Source: Hyphomicrobiales bacterium
GTDB taxonomy: Bacteria > Pseudomonadota > Alphaproteobacteria > Rhizobiales > Rhizobiaceae
Direction of reading: 5' to 3'
Assembly (NCBI GenBank): GCA_900466875.1
Contig: UBNQ01000041.1
Coordinates: forward strand, 1-41,852
DNA length: 41,852 bases
Shown here: piece after piece, positions 10,118 to 18,579 of the stretch
Numbering within the stretch: position 1 is the first letter of the stretch
How the letters are laid out: each line of letters begins with the position of its first letter
Made by a program: the position numbers and the translations under genes
The notes under the pieces: model-generated
What the model was told of the DNA's origin: nothing
Database searches by the model: none
What the model saw: the letters and a program-made list of their open reading frames with translations, nothing else

Positions 10118-10477
10118 GGCCTCTTCTTGCCACAGCCGGATGTCAAAGTCACCGGTGCGATGATAATGCCCGAGGAATGCTTTGCCTTCTTCCGCTGAAG
10201 CATGTCCTGACTCGGAAAATAGCCAGAACAGCGTCCCGGCCGCCCATTTCCGTGGACATCAGCGCATTGTGACAAAGCCGGATGACTGGCTGCTTGACAG
10301 TTGAAGAGCATCGTTGCATTTTCGCCACAATGCGTTGCTTAGAGGTCACGCAGATGCCCGAGCTGAACCGGCGGCGTTTTTCGGTCAGAGCGACGGACAT
10401 CCTAATTCGATGATTTTTGAAGCGTCTTTCCACATGTGGTCAGGCGGCAATTTAGTTGGGCCCGGAGAGGGAGGTAA
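10118..10477. other. Divergent intergenic region upstream of ntrY and the copper cassette
   Basis: This 360-base gap separates the minus-strand DUF2946-like gene from ntrY. I see no RNA gene or convincing reading frame in it. A possible promoter reading toward ntrY is CTTGAC at 10293-10298 with GCATTT 17 bases further on (10316-10321). The -35 box matches the rhizobial CTTGAC consensus but the -10 box is poor. A good Shine-Dalgarno sequence (GGAGAGGGAGG, 10464-10474) precedes ntrY. Confidence 0.4.
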
Positions 10478-12751
10478 ATGATGGTGGACGGCGGGACGGC
10501 ACCCCTTGCCGACGCTCAATCTGCGACCTTCATTCAGGATCGCCGCGCCTCCTTCGCCTTGCCGGGCATTCTGCTTGCCAGCGGAGCGCTTGTCTGCGCG
10601 ATCCTGACACTCCTCGTGCTTCTTGGTCTGACCCCGATCGCCCCCACCGGCAATGTGGTCATCGCTTCGGCGGTGATCAATTCGCTGTTCATTCTCGGCC
10701 TGATGTATCTCATCGGCCGCGAGGTTACCCGGCTGGTCAGAGCCAGAAACCGGGGCAGGGCGGCGGCGCGGCTGCATGTTCGAATCGTCGCGCTGTTTTC
10801 CATCGTTGCGATTACGCCGGCAGTGCTTGTCGCGATCTTCGCCAGCCTGACGCTGAATGTCGGGCTCGATCGCTGGTTCTCGCTGCGCACGCAGTCGATC
10901 GTGCAGTCGTCGCAGGATGTTGCGCGCGCCTATATGATGGAGAATGCGAGCTATCTGCAGGGCCAGACGGTTTCGATGTCCAACGACCTCGAACGCAACC
11001 GGGCGATGTTCTATCTCGACCGAACTGGGTTTCTCGATCTGATGACCCGGCAGGCCCGTGGGCGCGGCATGCTCGGAGCCTTCCTTGTACAGGAAGACGG
11101 GCAGGCGATCGCACAGGCCGATATCAAGACCGAGCGGCCGCTGCCGGCGATCCCCGCCGATGCGCTCAAATCAGCCGCCGGCGGCCAGCCGACGCTCATC
11201 CCTCCCGGCATCACCAACCTCGTCGGAGCGGTGATGAAGACGGATGCCATATCGGGAACATTTCTCTACACGATCCGCGCCGTCGACCCCAAGGTCATGA
11301 ATGCCATGCGGCTGATGGAGGAGAACACCGCCGAATACAAGGCGATGGAGGCAGGCCGCAGTTCGTTGCAGTTCGCCTTTGCTGTTCTCTACCTCGGTTT
11401 TGCGCTGATCGTTCTTCTGGCGGCCATCTGGGCTGCAATCGCGGTTGCCGACCGTATCGTGCGTCCGATCCGCCTTCTGATCAGTGCCGCCGATGCCGTC
11501 GGCAGCGGTAATCTCAATGTCGTCGTTCCCGTTCGCGCGGCCGATGGCGATGTCGGCAGCCTGTCGCGCACCTTCAACAAGATGATTTCCGAAATCCGCA
11601 CCCAGCAGGATGAGATTCTCGAGGCGAAGGACGAGGTCGACGATCGCCGCCGTTTCATCGAAGCCGTGCTTTCCGGCGTTACGGCCGCCGTGATCGGCGT
11701 GGACGACCGGCGGATCAGCATCGTCAACCCTTCGGCCGAGCAAATGCTCGGGACTGACCAGCAGGGGCTGATCGGCAAGACGCTGCAGGAGATCGCGCCT
11801 GAAATCGACCATGTCCTGACCGAGGCGACGACGCGCTCCCGTGGAGACTTCCGCAAGGAGGTGAACCTGATGCGCAACGGTAAGGAGCGGACCCTGTCAG
11901 TTCAGGTCACGCGCGAGGAGCAGCGCACGTCCAGCGATTCCTACGTCATCACGCTCGATGACATTACAGATCTCGTCATCGCGCAGCGTTCGACCGCCTG
12001 GGCCGACGTGGCGCGCCGCATCGCCCATGAAATCAAGAACCCGCTGACGCCGATCCAGCTTTCGGCCGAGCGGCTGAAACGCCGGTACGGCAAGCAGATC
12101 GACGAGAGCGACCGGGCGGTCTTTGACCAGTGCACGGATACGATCGTGCGTCAGGTCGGCGATATCGGCCGGATGGTCGACGAATTCTCGTCCTTTGCCC
12201 GCATGCCGAAACCGTCGAAGGAGATCACCGATCTCAGGGGAATCCTGAAGGATTCGATCTTCCTGCGCGAGATGGGCACGACCCATGTCGATTTTATCCG
12301 CGAGCTTGGCGAGGAACCGCTCAACGGGCTGTTCGACGGACGTATGCTCGGTCAGGCTTTCGGCAATCTGGTGAAGAATGCCGTGGAAGCGATCGAGATG
12401 GTGCCGGCCGACGAGGAGCGTGACGGTCGCAAGGTGATGGTGCGCTCCGCCTTTGACAGTGCACGCGACCTTTTCGTGGTGGATGTGATCGACAACGGTA
12501 TCGGCCTGCCGACCGAAAACCGCCACCGGATTCTCGAACCCTATATGACGATGCGCGAAAAGGGCACAGGCCTCGGCCTCGCCATCGTCAAGAAAATCAT
12601 TGAAGAACATGGGGGGCAGCTCGAACTGCACGATGCCCCTTCCGATTTCGATCATGGCAAGGGCGCCATGATCAGGGTGCTTCTGCCGCATATCGATGCG
12701 TCGGCCGCACCCGTGACGGATAAAGACAAGGAAATGGCTTATGGCGTCTGA
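10478..12751 (+). CDS. ntrY: Transmembrane sensor histidine kinase NtrY
   Basis: NtrY is the membrane-bound kinase partner of NtrX, linked in alphaproteobacteria to nitrogen metabolism, redox signalling and envelope functions. The 757-residue protein has three N-terminal membrane segments (about 27-51, 60-80 and 102-125), an extracytoplasmic region, and a fourth segment near 298-325. HAMP (about 325-380) and PAS (about 390-500) domains follow, then the HisKA domain with H517 in RIAHEIKNPLTPIQ and an ATPase domain (NLVKNAVEAI, DNGIGLP, EKGTGLGLAIV). The start has a strong GGAGG site. The end overlaps ntrX by 11 bases. The gene is separated from ntrC by a three-gene copper cassette. Confidence 0.97.
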   Translation: MMVDGGTAPLADAQSATFIQDRRASFALPGILLASGALVCAILTLLVLLGLTPIAPTGNVVIASAVINSLFILGLMYLIGREVTRLVRARNRGRAAARLHVRIVALFSIVAITPAVLVAIFASLTLNVGLDRWFSLRTQSIVQSSQDVARAYMMENASYLQGQTVSMSNDLERNRAMFYLDRTGFLDLMTRQARGRGMLGAFLVQEDGQAIAQADIKTERPLPAIPADALKSAAGGQPTLIPPGITNLVGAVMKTDAISGTFLYTIRAVDPKVMNAMRLMEENTAEYKAMEAGRSSLQFAFAVLYLGFALIVLLAAIWAAIAVADRIVRPIRLLISAADAVGSGNLNVVVPVRAADGDVGSLSRTFNKMISEIRTQQDEILEAKDEVDDRRRFIEAVLSGVTAAVIGVDDRRISIVNPSAEQMLGTDQQGLIGKTLQEIAPEIDHVLTEATTRSRGDFRKEVNLMRNGKERTLSVQVTREEQRTSSDSYVITLDDITDLVIAQRSTAWADVARRIAHEIKNPLTPIQLSAERLKRRYGKQIDESDRAVFDQCTDTIVRQVGDIGRMVDEFSSFARMPKPSKEITDLRGILKDSIFLREMGTTHVDFIRELGEEPLNGLFDGRMLGQAFGNLVKNAVEAIEMVPADEERDGRKVMVRSAFDSARDLFVVDVIDNGIGLPTENRHRILEPYMTMREKGTGLGLAIVKKIIEEHGGQLELHDAPSDFDHGKGAMIRVLLPHIDASAAPVTDKDKEMAYGV

Positions 12752-14105
12752 CATTCTGGTCGTCGATGACGAGGCGGATATCCGCGAGATCGTTTCGGGC
12801 ATTCTCTCCGACGAGGGGCACGAGACGCGGATGGCGCATGACAGCGACAGTGCATTGGCGGCAATTTCCGACCGCGTGCCGCGGCTGATTTTCCTCGATA
12901 TCTGGATGCAGGGTTCGAAGCTCGACGGTCTGGCATTGCTGGACGAGGTCAAGAGCCGTCATCCCGATCTGCCTGTCGTGATGATCTCCGGTCACGGCAA
13001 TGTCGAAACGGCTGTCTCCGCCATCAAGCGCGGCGCCTTCGATTTTATAGAAAAGCCGTTTAAGGCGGACCGGCTGATCCTGATCGCTGAACGGGCGCTG
13101 GAAAACTCCAAACTCAAGCGCGAGGTCACCGAGCTGAAGAAACGCACCGGTGATGCGGCCGAATTGGTCGGAACCTCGGTTGCAGTTTCCCAGCTTCGCC
13201 AGACGATCGAAAAAGTGGCTCCGACCAACAGCCGCATCATGATCCTTGGCCCTTCAGGCTCCGGCAAGGAACTCGTTGCCCGGATGATCCATCGCAAGTC
13301 GTCCCGTGCAACGGGTCCGTTCGTCGCTCTCAATGCGGCGACGATCACGCCTGACCGCATGGAAGTGGCACTTTTCGGTACCGAGGGAACGCCCGGCCAG
13401 GCACGCAAGATCGGGGCACTGGAAGAAGCGCATCGCGGTATCCTCTATCTCGACGAGATCGGCGAGATGCCGCGCGAAACGCAGAACAAGATTCTTCGCG
13501 TGCTCGTCGACCAGCAGTTCGAGCGTGTCGGCGGGTCGAAACGGGTGAAGGTCGATGTCCGCATCATCTCGTCGACCGCCTATAATCTCGAGAGCCTGAT
13601 CTCCGAGGGCGCTTTCCGCGAGGATCTCTACCATCGCCTTGCGGTGGTTCCGGTCAAGGTGCCGGCGCTGGCCGAACGACGGGAGGACATTCCTTTCCTC
13701 GTCGACATGTTCATGCGTCAGGTGTCCGAGCAGGCGGGTATCCGCCCGCGCAAGATCGGCGATGACGCGATGGCAGTGCTGCAGGCGCATGACTGGCCGG
13801 GTAATATCCGTCAGTTGCGCAACAATATCGAACGTCTGATGATCCTTGCCCGCACGGATGGTCCCGATACGGCAATCTCCGCCGACATGCTGCCGACCGA
13901 TCTCGGCGACATGCTGCCCAAAGTGTCCTCCAAAGGTGACGTCCACATCATGACGCTTCCCTTGCGAGAGGCGCGCGAAATGTTCGAGCGCGATTACCTG
14001 ATCGCCCAGATCAATCGTTTCGGCGGCAATATTTCCCGCACCGCCGAATTCGTCGGCATGGAGCGCTCGGCCCTGCACCGCAAGCTGAAATCGCTAGGGG
14101 TCTGA
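12741..14105 (+). CDS. ntrX: Response regulator NtrX
   Basis: NtrX is the partner regulator of NtrY. The 454-residue protein has a receiver domain with D53 (FLDIWMQG) and the KPF lysine (FIEKPFKAD), an AAA+ domain with Walker A GPSGSGKE near 170-177 and Walker B GILYLDEIGEMP, and a C-terminal Fis-type helix-turn-helix (about 418-454). The sigma-54 contact loop GAFTGA is missing: where NtrC has GHEKGAFTGAQN, NtrX has GTEGTPGQARK. It is therefore unlikely to drive sigma-54 open-complex formation and probably regulates in another way, as described for some alphaproteobacterial NtrX proteins. It overlaps ntrY by 11 bases. Confidence 0.96.
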   Translation: MASDILVVDDEADIREIVSGILSDEGHETRMAHDSDSALAAISDRVPRLIFLDIWMQGSKLDGLALLDEVKSRHPDLPVVMISGHGNVETAVSAIKRGAFDFIEKPFKADRLILIAERALENSKLKREVTELKKRTGDAAELVGTSVAVSQLRQTIEKVAPTNSRIMILGPSGSGKELVARMIHRKSSRATGPFVALNAATITPDRMEVALFGTEGTPGQARKIGALEEAHRGILYLDEIGEMPRETQNKILRVLVDQQFERVGGSKRVKVDVRIISSTAYNLESLISEGAFREDLYHRLAVVPVKVPALAERREDIPFLVDMFMRQVSEQAGIRPRKIGDDAMAVLQAHDWPGNIRQLRNNIERLMILARTDGPDTAISADMLPTDLGDMLPKVSSKGDVHIMTLPLREAREMFERDYLIAQINRFGGNISRTAEFVGMERSALHRKLKSLGV

Positions 14106-14120
14106 TCCCTTGAAGCGGAT

Positions 14121-14149
14121 ACGGGGTTTCGCAGTGGTGCGATCCCCGT
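14121..14149 (+). terminator. Hairpin downstream of ntrX
   Basis: The sequence folds as ACGGGG, an inner TCGCA/TGCGA stem with a GTGG loop, and CCCCGT. It begins 16 bases after the ntrX stop. No T run follows. It probably ends the ntrYX transcript or protects its 3' end, which is inference from position. Confidence 0.5.
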
Positions 14150-14408
14150 CTCATGATCGATAAAGGTGTCTTGCGTCGGACACCGGAACCTGCACTCCAG
14201 TCGTTTCAATCGATGCAAATGCGATCGCCAACGCCTCTGGGCAGTGTCGCATCCAATATCCGAGACGCCTTTTTCGAGATTGCGGAAAAGACGGCGATTT
14301 GATAACCAGAGTTTTGGGGGAAGGGAAACACGGGGCGTTTCCTGATCATCTCATATCAACGAGATCATTTTCCCGGCTTTTGCCGGCAAGAAAGAAAGAA
14401 GCGGCGCT
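14150..14408 (+). other. hfq leader and promoter region without a recognisable gene
   Basis: This 259-base gap precedes hfq. It contains one 49-codon open frame (14153-14302) with no ribosome site and no recognisable similarity. I could not assign a promoter with confidence. Just before hfq, GAAAGAAAGAAG (14390-14401) provides a purine-rich ribosome site. Many rhizobia carry trkA in this place, from memory, and no trace of it is recognisable here. Confidence 0.4.
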
Positions 14409-14651
14409 ATGGCGGAACGTTCTCAGAACCTGCAGGATTTATTTCTCAATACAGTCCGTAAGCAGAAGATTTCCCTGACTATATTCCTCATCAACGGGGT
14501 CAAGCTCACGGGAGTCGTTACCTCGTTCGACAACTTCTGCGTTCTTCTTCGTCGTGACGGGCACTCCCAGCTCGTGTATAAGCACGCGATCTCCACCATC
14601 ATGCCGGGCCAGCCCATGCAGATGTTCGAGACCGAAGAAAACGCAGCTTAA
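14409..14651 (+). CDS. hfq: RNA chaperone Hfq
   Basis: Hfq is the Sm-like hexameric protein that helps small RNAs pair with mRNAs. This 80-residue form has the Sm1 motif (VKLTGVVTSFDNFCVLLRR) and the Sm2 motif (YKHAISTIMP), preceded by the N-terminal helix NLQDLFLNTVRKQK. As usual in alphaproteobacteria, the C-terminal tail is short (MQMFETEENAA). It lies 75 bases before hflX in the classical hfq-hflX order. Its stop codon is in the same frame as hflX with no other stop between the two genes. Confidence 0.98.
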   Translation: MAERSQNLQDLFLNTVRKQKISLTIFLINGVKLTGVVTSFDNFCVLLRRDGHSQLVYKHAISTIMPGQPMQMFETEENAA

Positions 14652-14694
14652 GGACACAGACAGATTTCAAATCGAGATACGTCTAACGAATCGC

Positions 14695-14725
14695 TCGTCC
14701 CGGAAGCCGAAAAGCACCGGGACGA
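14695..14725 (+). promoter_or_regulatory. Perfect stem-loop covering the hflX ribosome site
   Basis: A 9-base perfect inverted repeat, TCGTCCCGG (14695-14703) and CCGGGACGA (14717-14725), ends one base before the annotated hflX ATG at 14727. If that ATG is used, its ribosome site would be buried in the stem, which would reduce translation or link it to a regulator. If hflX starts upstream, the repeat is part of its coding sequence. Confidence 0.55.
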
Positions 14726-14726
14726 T

Positions 14727-16067
14727 ATGCGTGCAGTGGTGGTGGTTCCGGTGCTCAAGCAGTCCCGGCCACGCACAGCGCCGGGCGACAGCCCGATCAC
14801 AGCCGCTCCGCAGCGCTCCAATGAGGCACGTCTGGAAGAAGCAGCCGGGCTTGCCCGCGCGATCGATCTCGAAATCGCCGAGGGGCTGATCGTTACGGTC
14901 AACCAGCCGCGGCCTGCGACCCTGATGGGGACCGGCAAGATCGAAGAGATCAAGGCGCTTCTCGACGAGAAGGACGCCGGCCTCGTCATCGTCGATCATC
15001 CGCTGACGCCCGTGCAGCAGCGCAATCTGGAAAAGGAATGGGGCGCCAAGGTCATCGACCGTACTGGCCTGATCCTGGAAATCTTCGGCCGCCGCGCCTC
15101 CACCAAGGAAGGCACGCTGCAGGTCGATCTTGCGCATCTCAATTACCAGAAGGGCCGACTGGTCCGGTCCTGGACCCACCTTGAACGCCAGCGCGGTGGT
15201 GCAGGCTTCATGGGTGGTCCGGGTGAAACCCAGATCGAGGCCGACCGTCGGCAGCTGCAGGACAAGATCATCAAGCTCGAGCGCGAGCTGGAGCAGGTCG
15301 TGCGGACACGCCAGCTGCATCGCGCCAAACGCCGCAAGGTGCCGCATCCGATCGTGGCGCTGGTCGGTTATACCAATGCCGGCAAATCGACGCTGTTCAA
15401 CCGTATTACCGGCGCCGGTGTTCTGGCCGAGGACATGCTGTTTGCGACGCTCGATCCGACGCTGCGCCGAATGAAGCTGCCGCATGGCCGTACCGTCATC
15501 CTCTCCGACACCGTCGGATTTATCTCGGATCTTCCGACCCACCTCGTTGCCGCCTTCCGTGCGACGCTGGAAGAGGTGCTGGAAGCCGATCTGATCCTGC
15601 ATGTGCGTGACATGTCCGACCCGGACAATGCCGCCCAGTCGCACGATGTGCTGCGCATCCTCTCCGATCTCGGTATCGACGAGAAGGAAAGCTCCGAGCG
15701 CCTCATCGAGGTCTGGAACAAGATCGACCGTCTCGACCCGGAAACCCATGACGCGCTGTTCGAGCGTGCCAAGGGCCGCGACAATATCATGGCGCTTTCG
15801 GCCGTGACCGGCGAGGGGCTCGATGCCCTGATGGACGAGATCGCCAAGCGGCTATCGGGCGTTCTCACCGAAACAAGCGTCACCATTCCCGCCGACAAGC
15901 TCGCGGTCGTCTCCTGGGTTTACGGCAACACGATCGTCGATGGCCGCGAGGACAACGAGGACGGTTCTGTGACGCTCGAGGTGCGTATGTCGGAAGCCGA
16001 GGCCAACGAGCTCGAACGCAAGCTCGGCAACGGCCCCAAGGCCGAGAAGGAAGACTGGGAGCGGTAA
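14727..16067 (+). CDS. hflX: GTPase HflX
   Basis: HflX is a ribosome-binding GTPase that splits or rescues stalled 50S-containing ribosomes under stress. The 446-residue protein shows the HflX N-terminal domain (NQPRPATLMGTGKIEEI, DLAHLNYQKGRLVRSW), the glycine-rich GGPGETQIEADRR linker and a GTPase domain with G1 GYTNAGKST near 214-222, G3 DTVGF and G4 NKID. ATG 14727 is the first ATG, but it lacks a clear Shine-Dalgarno site and follows a stem-loop. The same frame is open back to the hfq stop at 14649-14651, and an ATT at 14664 with AGGA nine bases before it would add 21 residues. The true start is uncertain. Confidence 0.95.
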   Translation: MRAVVVVPVLKQSRPRTAPGDSPITAAPQRSNEARLEEAAGLARAIDLEIAEGLIVTVNQPRPATLMGTGKIEEIKALLDEKDAGLVIVDHPLTPVQQRNLEKEWGAKVIDRTGLILEIFGRRASTKEGTLQVDLAHLNYQKGRLVRSWTHLERQRGGAGFMGGPGETQIEADRRQLQDKIIKLERELEQVVRTRQLHRAKRRKVPHPIVALVGYTNAGKSTLFNRITGAGVLAEDMLFATLDPTLRRMKLPHGRTVILSDTVGFISDLPTHLVAAFRATLEEVLEADLILHVRDMSDPDNAAQSHDVLRILSDLGIDEKESSERLIEVWNKIDRLDPETHDALFERAKGRDNIMALSAVTGEGLDALMDEIAKRLSGVLTETSVTIPADKLAVVSWVYGNTIVDGREDNEDGSVTLEVRMSEAEANELERKLGNGPKAEKEDWER

Positions 16068-16286
16068 AAGCCGCTCTCAATCATTCCTGACATACGGTCG
16101 AGGATCCCTCCGCTTTCCGGCGATTGCGGTGCGTTTGGCGCCGCTGTCGGGAGCTTATGCGAGAGCGGCCTTTCACTTCTCCACGAAAGCTTCGTTTATA
16201 CAGTCTGTGACTGGCGGCGAAGATTCTGCAACCAAAATCCGGTTTGAGCATTGTGGCAGCGCATTTTCGCGCCGGACCAACGCCCC

Positions 16287-17585
16287 ATGTCCATTCCCGA
16301 TGTTTCTTATCGCCCTTCGCCGATGGGGCAACCTGTCGGAAAGATGCCGCCGCGGATCGTCTCCGATCGCTCGCTGGCCGCGCTCTGTGTCCTCAACTTC
16401 TTTCTTGCCGACGCGCGGGACGGGCTCGGCCCTTTTCTCGATGCGTTTCTTGCCACGCGTGGCTGGTCGTCTTTGTCGCTCGGCCTGATCGCCACCGTCG
16501 GCGGCTTGATCGGGCTTGCCGCCACGCCGCTCTGCGGGGCGCTGGTGGATGGCACGCGGTGGAAGCGGGCGCTGATCGCCGGGCCGGTCGTGCTTGTCAC
16601 CGTGGCGGCTCTGATCACCCTCATTTCTCCGGAAACGTCGATCGTCTGGATCGGGCAGGTCGGCACGGCCGTGGTCGGGGCCGTCATCGGTCCGGCACTG
16701 GCTGGCCTGACGCTCGGACTGGTCGGCGAAAAGCTCTTCTCCCAGCAGATCGCGCGCAACGAGTTCTGGAACCACACAGGCAATGTCGCGTCGCTTTTTG
16801 CCGTCTACGTGATCATCTCGCTGTTCGGCCTGACCGGCATGATCTGGCTGATGGTCGCGACAGCCTTCGGCGCATTGGCTGCCATTGCGATGATCGATCC
16901 TGCCCGGATCGACCACAAGGTTGCGCGCGGGCTTGAACCGAAGACGGATGCGGCGGAGGCAGGGGACACGACGTCACCCTCGGGCTTCGACGTGCTGCTC
17001 AAGAGCCGTGGCCTGATTCTTCTCGCGCTGATCCTTTTGATCTTCCATTTCGGCAATGCGCCGATGAGCCGCCTGATCGCCCAGCAATTCGCGATCGAAC
17101 TCGGTACGCCGTTCCGCACCACGGCAATCATCACCGGTATCGCGCAGCTTTCCATGGTTGCCGTGGCGGTTGCCACGCCGTTTCTCATCCGCCGCATCGG
17201 GCTCGGGACAACGCTTGCGATCGGTCTGACGGCGCTGCCGATACGCGGGCTGATCGCCGGCAGTTTCGAAGGGTTCTGGGTGGTCTGGCCGGTACAGATC
17301 CTCGATGGCGTCGGTGCCGGACTGCTCGGTATCGTCACGCCCGTCGCGGTGGAACGTATCCTCAAGGGGAGCGGCCGTTTCAATGTCGGTTTCGCCAGCC
17401 TGATGACGGTCCAGGGGATCGGTGCCTCGCTCAGCAATGTCGTTGCCGGCTGGCTGGTCAACGAGGGCGGTTATATGCTCTCGCATCTCGTCGGTGGTGG
17501 CGTCGCAATTATCGCACTCGCGGTCTTCGTGATCTATCGAAACGAGATTGCGCCAAGCGCAGACGAGAGGGGTGTCGCGGGCTAG
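16287..17585 (+). CDS. MFS transporter
   Basis: This 432-residue, strongly hydrophobic protein has about 12 predicted membrane segments in two halves joined by a polar loop near residues 210-235. Between segments 2 and 3 it has a GALVDGTRWKR stretch, which fits the MFS signature loop. The substrate is unknown and nothing nearby reveals it. The frame is open to ATG 16251. I preferred ATG 16287 (MSIPDVSYRP) because the extra residues are not typical, but neither has a strong ribosome site. The gene lies 219 bases after hflX and converges on the ferredoxin-NADP reductase gene. Confidence 0.85.
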   Translation: MSIPDVSYRPSPMGQPVGKMPPRIVSDRSLAALCVLNFFLADARDGLGPFLDAFLATRGWSSLSLGLIATVGGLIGLAATPLCGALVDGTRWKRALIAGPVVLVTVAALITLISPETSIVWIGQVGTAVVGAVIGPALAGLTLGLVGEKLFSQQIARNEFWNHTGNVASLFAVYVIISLFGLTGMIWLMVATAFGALAAIAMIDPARIDHKVARGLEPKTDAAEAGDTTSPSGFDVLLKSRGLILLALILLIFHFGNAPMSRLIAQQFAIELGTPFRTTAIITGIAQLSMVAVAVATPFLIRRIGLGTTLAIGLTALPIRGLIAGSFEGFWVVWPVQILDGVGAGLLGIVTPVAVERILKGSGRFNVGFASLMTVQGIGASLSNVVAGWLVNEGGYMLSHLVGGGVAIIALAVFVIYRNEIAPSADERGVAG

Positions 17586-17604
17586 GGGCGATGCCCAAGC
17601 CCGC
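17577..17604. terminator. Bidirectional hairpin between the MFS gene and fpr
   Basis: Two nested stems are visible: GCGGGCT (17577-17583) with AGCCCGC (17598-17604), and inside them GGGC with GCCC around a GAT loop. The hairpin overlaps the MFS stop codon and ends ten bases before the stop of the converging fpr gene. There is no clear T tract, so termination is inferred from position and stem strength. Confidence 0.6.
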
Positions 17605-17614
17605 TAAGGATCAA

Positions 17615-18427
17615 TCAGCCAACAAACGCCCGTTCGATCACGAACTCGCTAGGCTTGTTGTTGGCGCCTTCGGTCAGGCCTGCCTTTTCCAGCAGTTCCT
17701 TGGTGTCCTTCAGCATGGCGGCCGAGCCGCAGATCATGCCGCGGTCGACTGCCGGATCGAGCGGCGGTACGCCGAGATCGGTGAACATCTTGCCGTTCTC
17801 GATCAGATCGGTGATGCGGCCCTGATAGGGGTAATCCTCGCGGGTGACGGTCGAATAGAGCTTCAGCTTATCGCCGACCAATTCGGACAGAAACTCGTGG
17901 TTCCTGATCTCTTCGATCAGGTCCTGGCCGTATTTCAGCTCGGATACTTCGCGGCACGTATGGGTGAGGATGACTTCCTCGAATTTTTCATAGGTTTCCG
18001 GATCGCGGATCAGGCTGGCGAAAGGCGCAATGCCGGTGCCGGTCGAGAACATGTAGAGACGCTTGCCGGGGGTGAGCGCATCGAGAACCAGCGTGCCGGT
18101 CGGCTTCTTGCGCATCAGCACCGTATCGCCCGGCTTGATCTTCTGCAGGTGCGAGGTCAGCGGGCCATCCGGCACCTTGATCGAGAAGAATTCCAGCTCT
18201 TCGTCCCAGGAGGGGCTTGCGATCGAATAGGCACGATAGACCGGCTTTTCGCCGACCATAAGGCCGATCATGGCGAACTCGCCCGAGCGGAAACGGAAAC
18301 CTGCCGGGCGCGTCATGCGGAAACGGAACAGCCGGTCGGTATAGTGCTGCACGTCCAGCACCGTCTCGGCGTAAACGCCATCCGGGATTTTTACCGCAAA
18401 TTCTTCGTTTTTCGCAGGAGCGTTCAT
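17615..18427 (-). CDS. fpr: Ferredoxin-NADP reductase
   Basis: This FAD enzyme passes electrons between NADPH and ferredoxin or flavodoxin. It is 270 residues from ATG 18427 and of the bacterial FPR type. The FAD motif RAYSIASPSWDEELEFF, the pyrophosphate-binding GTGIAPFASLIRDP, the THTCREVSEL stretch and the C-terminal FVIERAFVG are all visible. ATG 18427 gives the usual length. The frame extends to 18496 without extra support. It lies 152 bases downstream of the sulfite reduction genes on the same strand. A role as electron donor to the ferredoxin-type sulfite reductase is a reasonable inference but not shown. Confidence 0.95.
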   Translation of the reverse strand: MNAPAKNEEFAVKIPDGVYAETVLDVQHYTDRLFRFRMTRPAGFRFRSGEFAMIGLMVGEKPVYRAYSIASPSWDEELEFFSIKVPDGPLTSHLQKIKPGDTVLMRKKPTGTLVLDALTPGKRLYMFSTGTGIAPFASLIRDPETYEKFEEVILTHTCREVSELKYGQDLIEEIRNHEFLSELVGDKLKLYSTVTREDYPYQGRITDLIENGKMFTDLGVPPLDPAVDRGMICGSAAMLKDTKELLEKAGLTEGANNKPSEFVIERAFVG

Positions 18428-18579
18428 CGCGTTCGGTCTTTCGGTCTCAACGTTTTGGCAGCGAGATATACTATCAAGCCGCGCATTTGAAGGCATCCCC
18501 GCCCATTGTCGCGGAAAGCATAGAAAATATGTGCCCGAAAGTCACCTTTAAGACACCTGCTTCCGCGGGATAGATAGGT

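Noticed and set aside
14153..14302. A 49-codon frame between ntrX and hfq as a gene
   Set aside because: It has no ribosome site and no similarity that I recognise. It is noted only as part of the odd ntrX-hfq junction.
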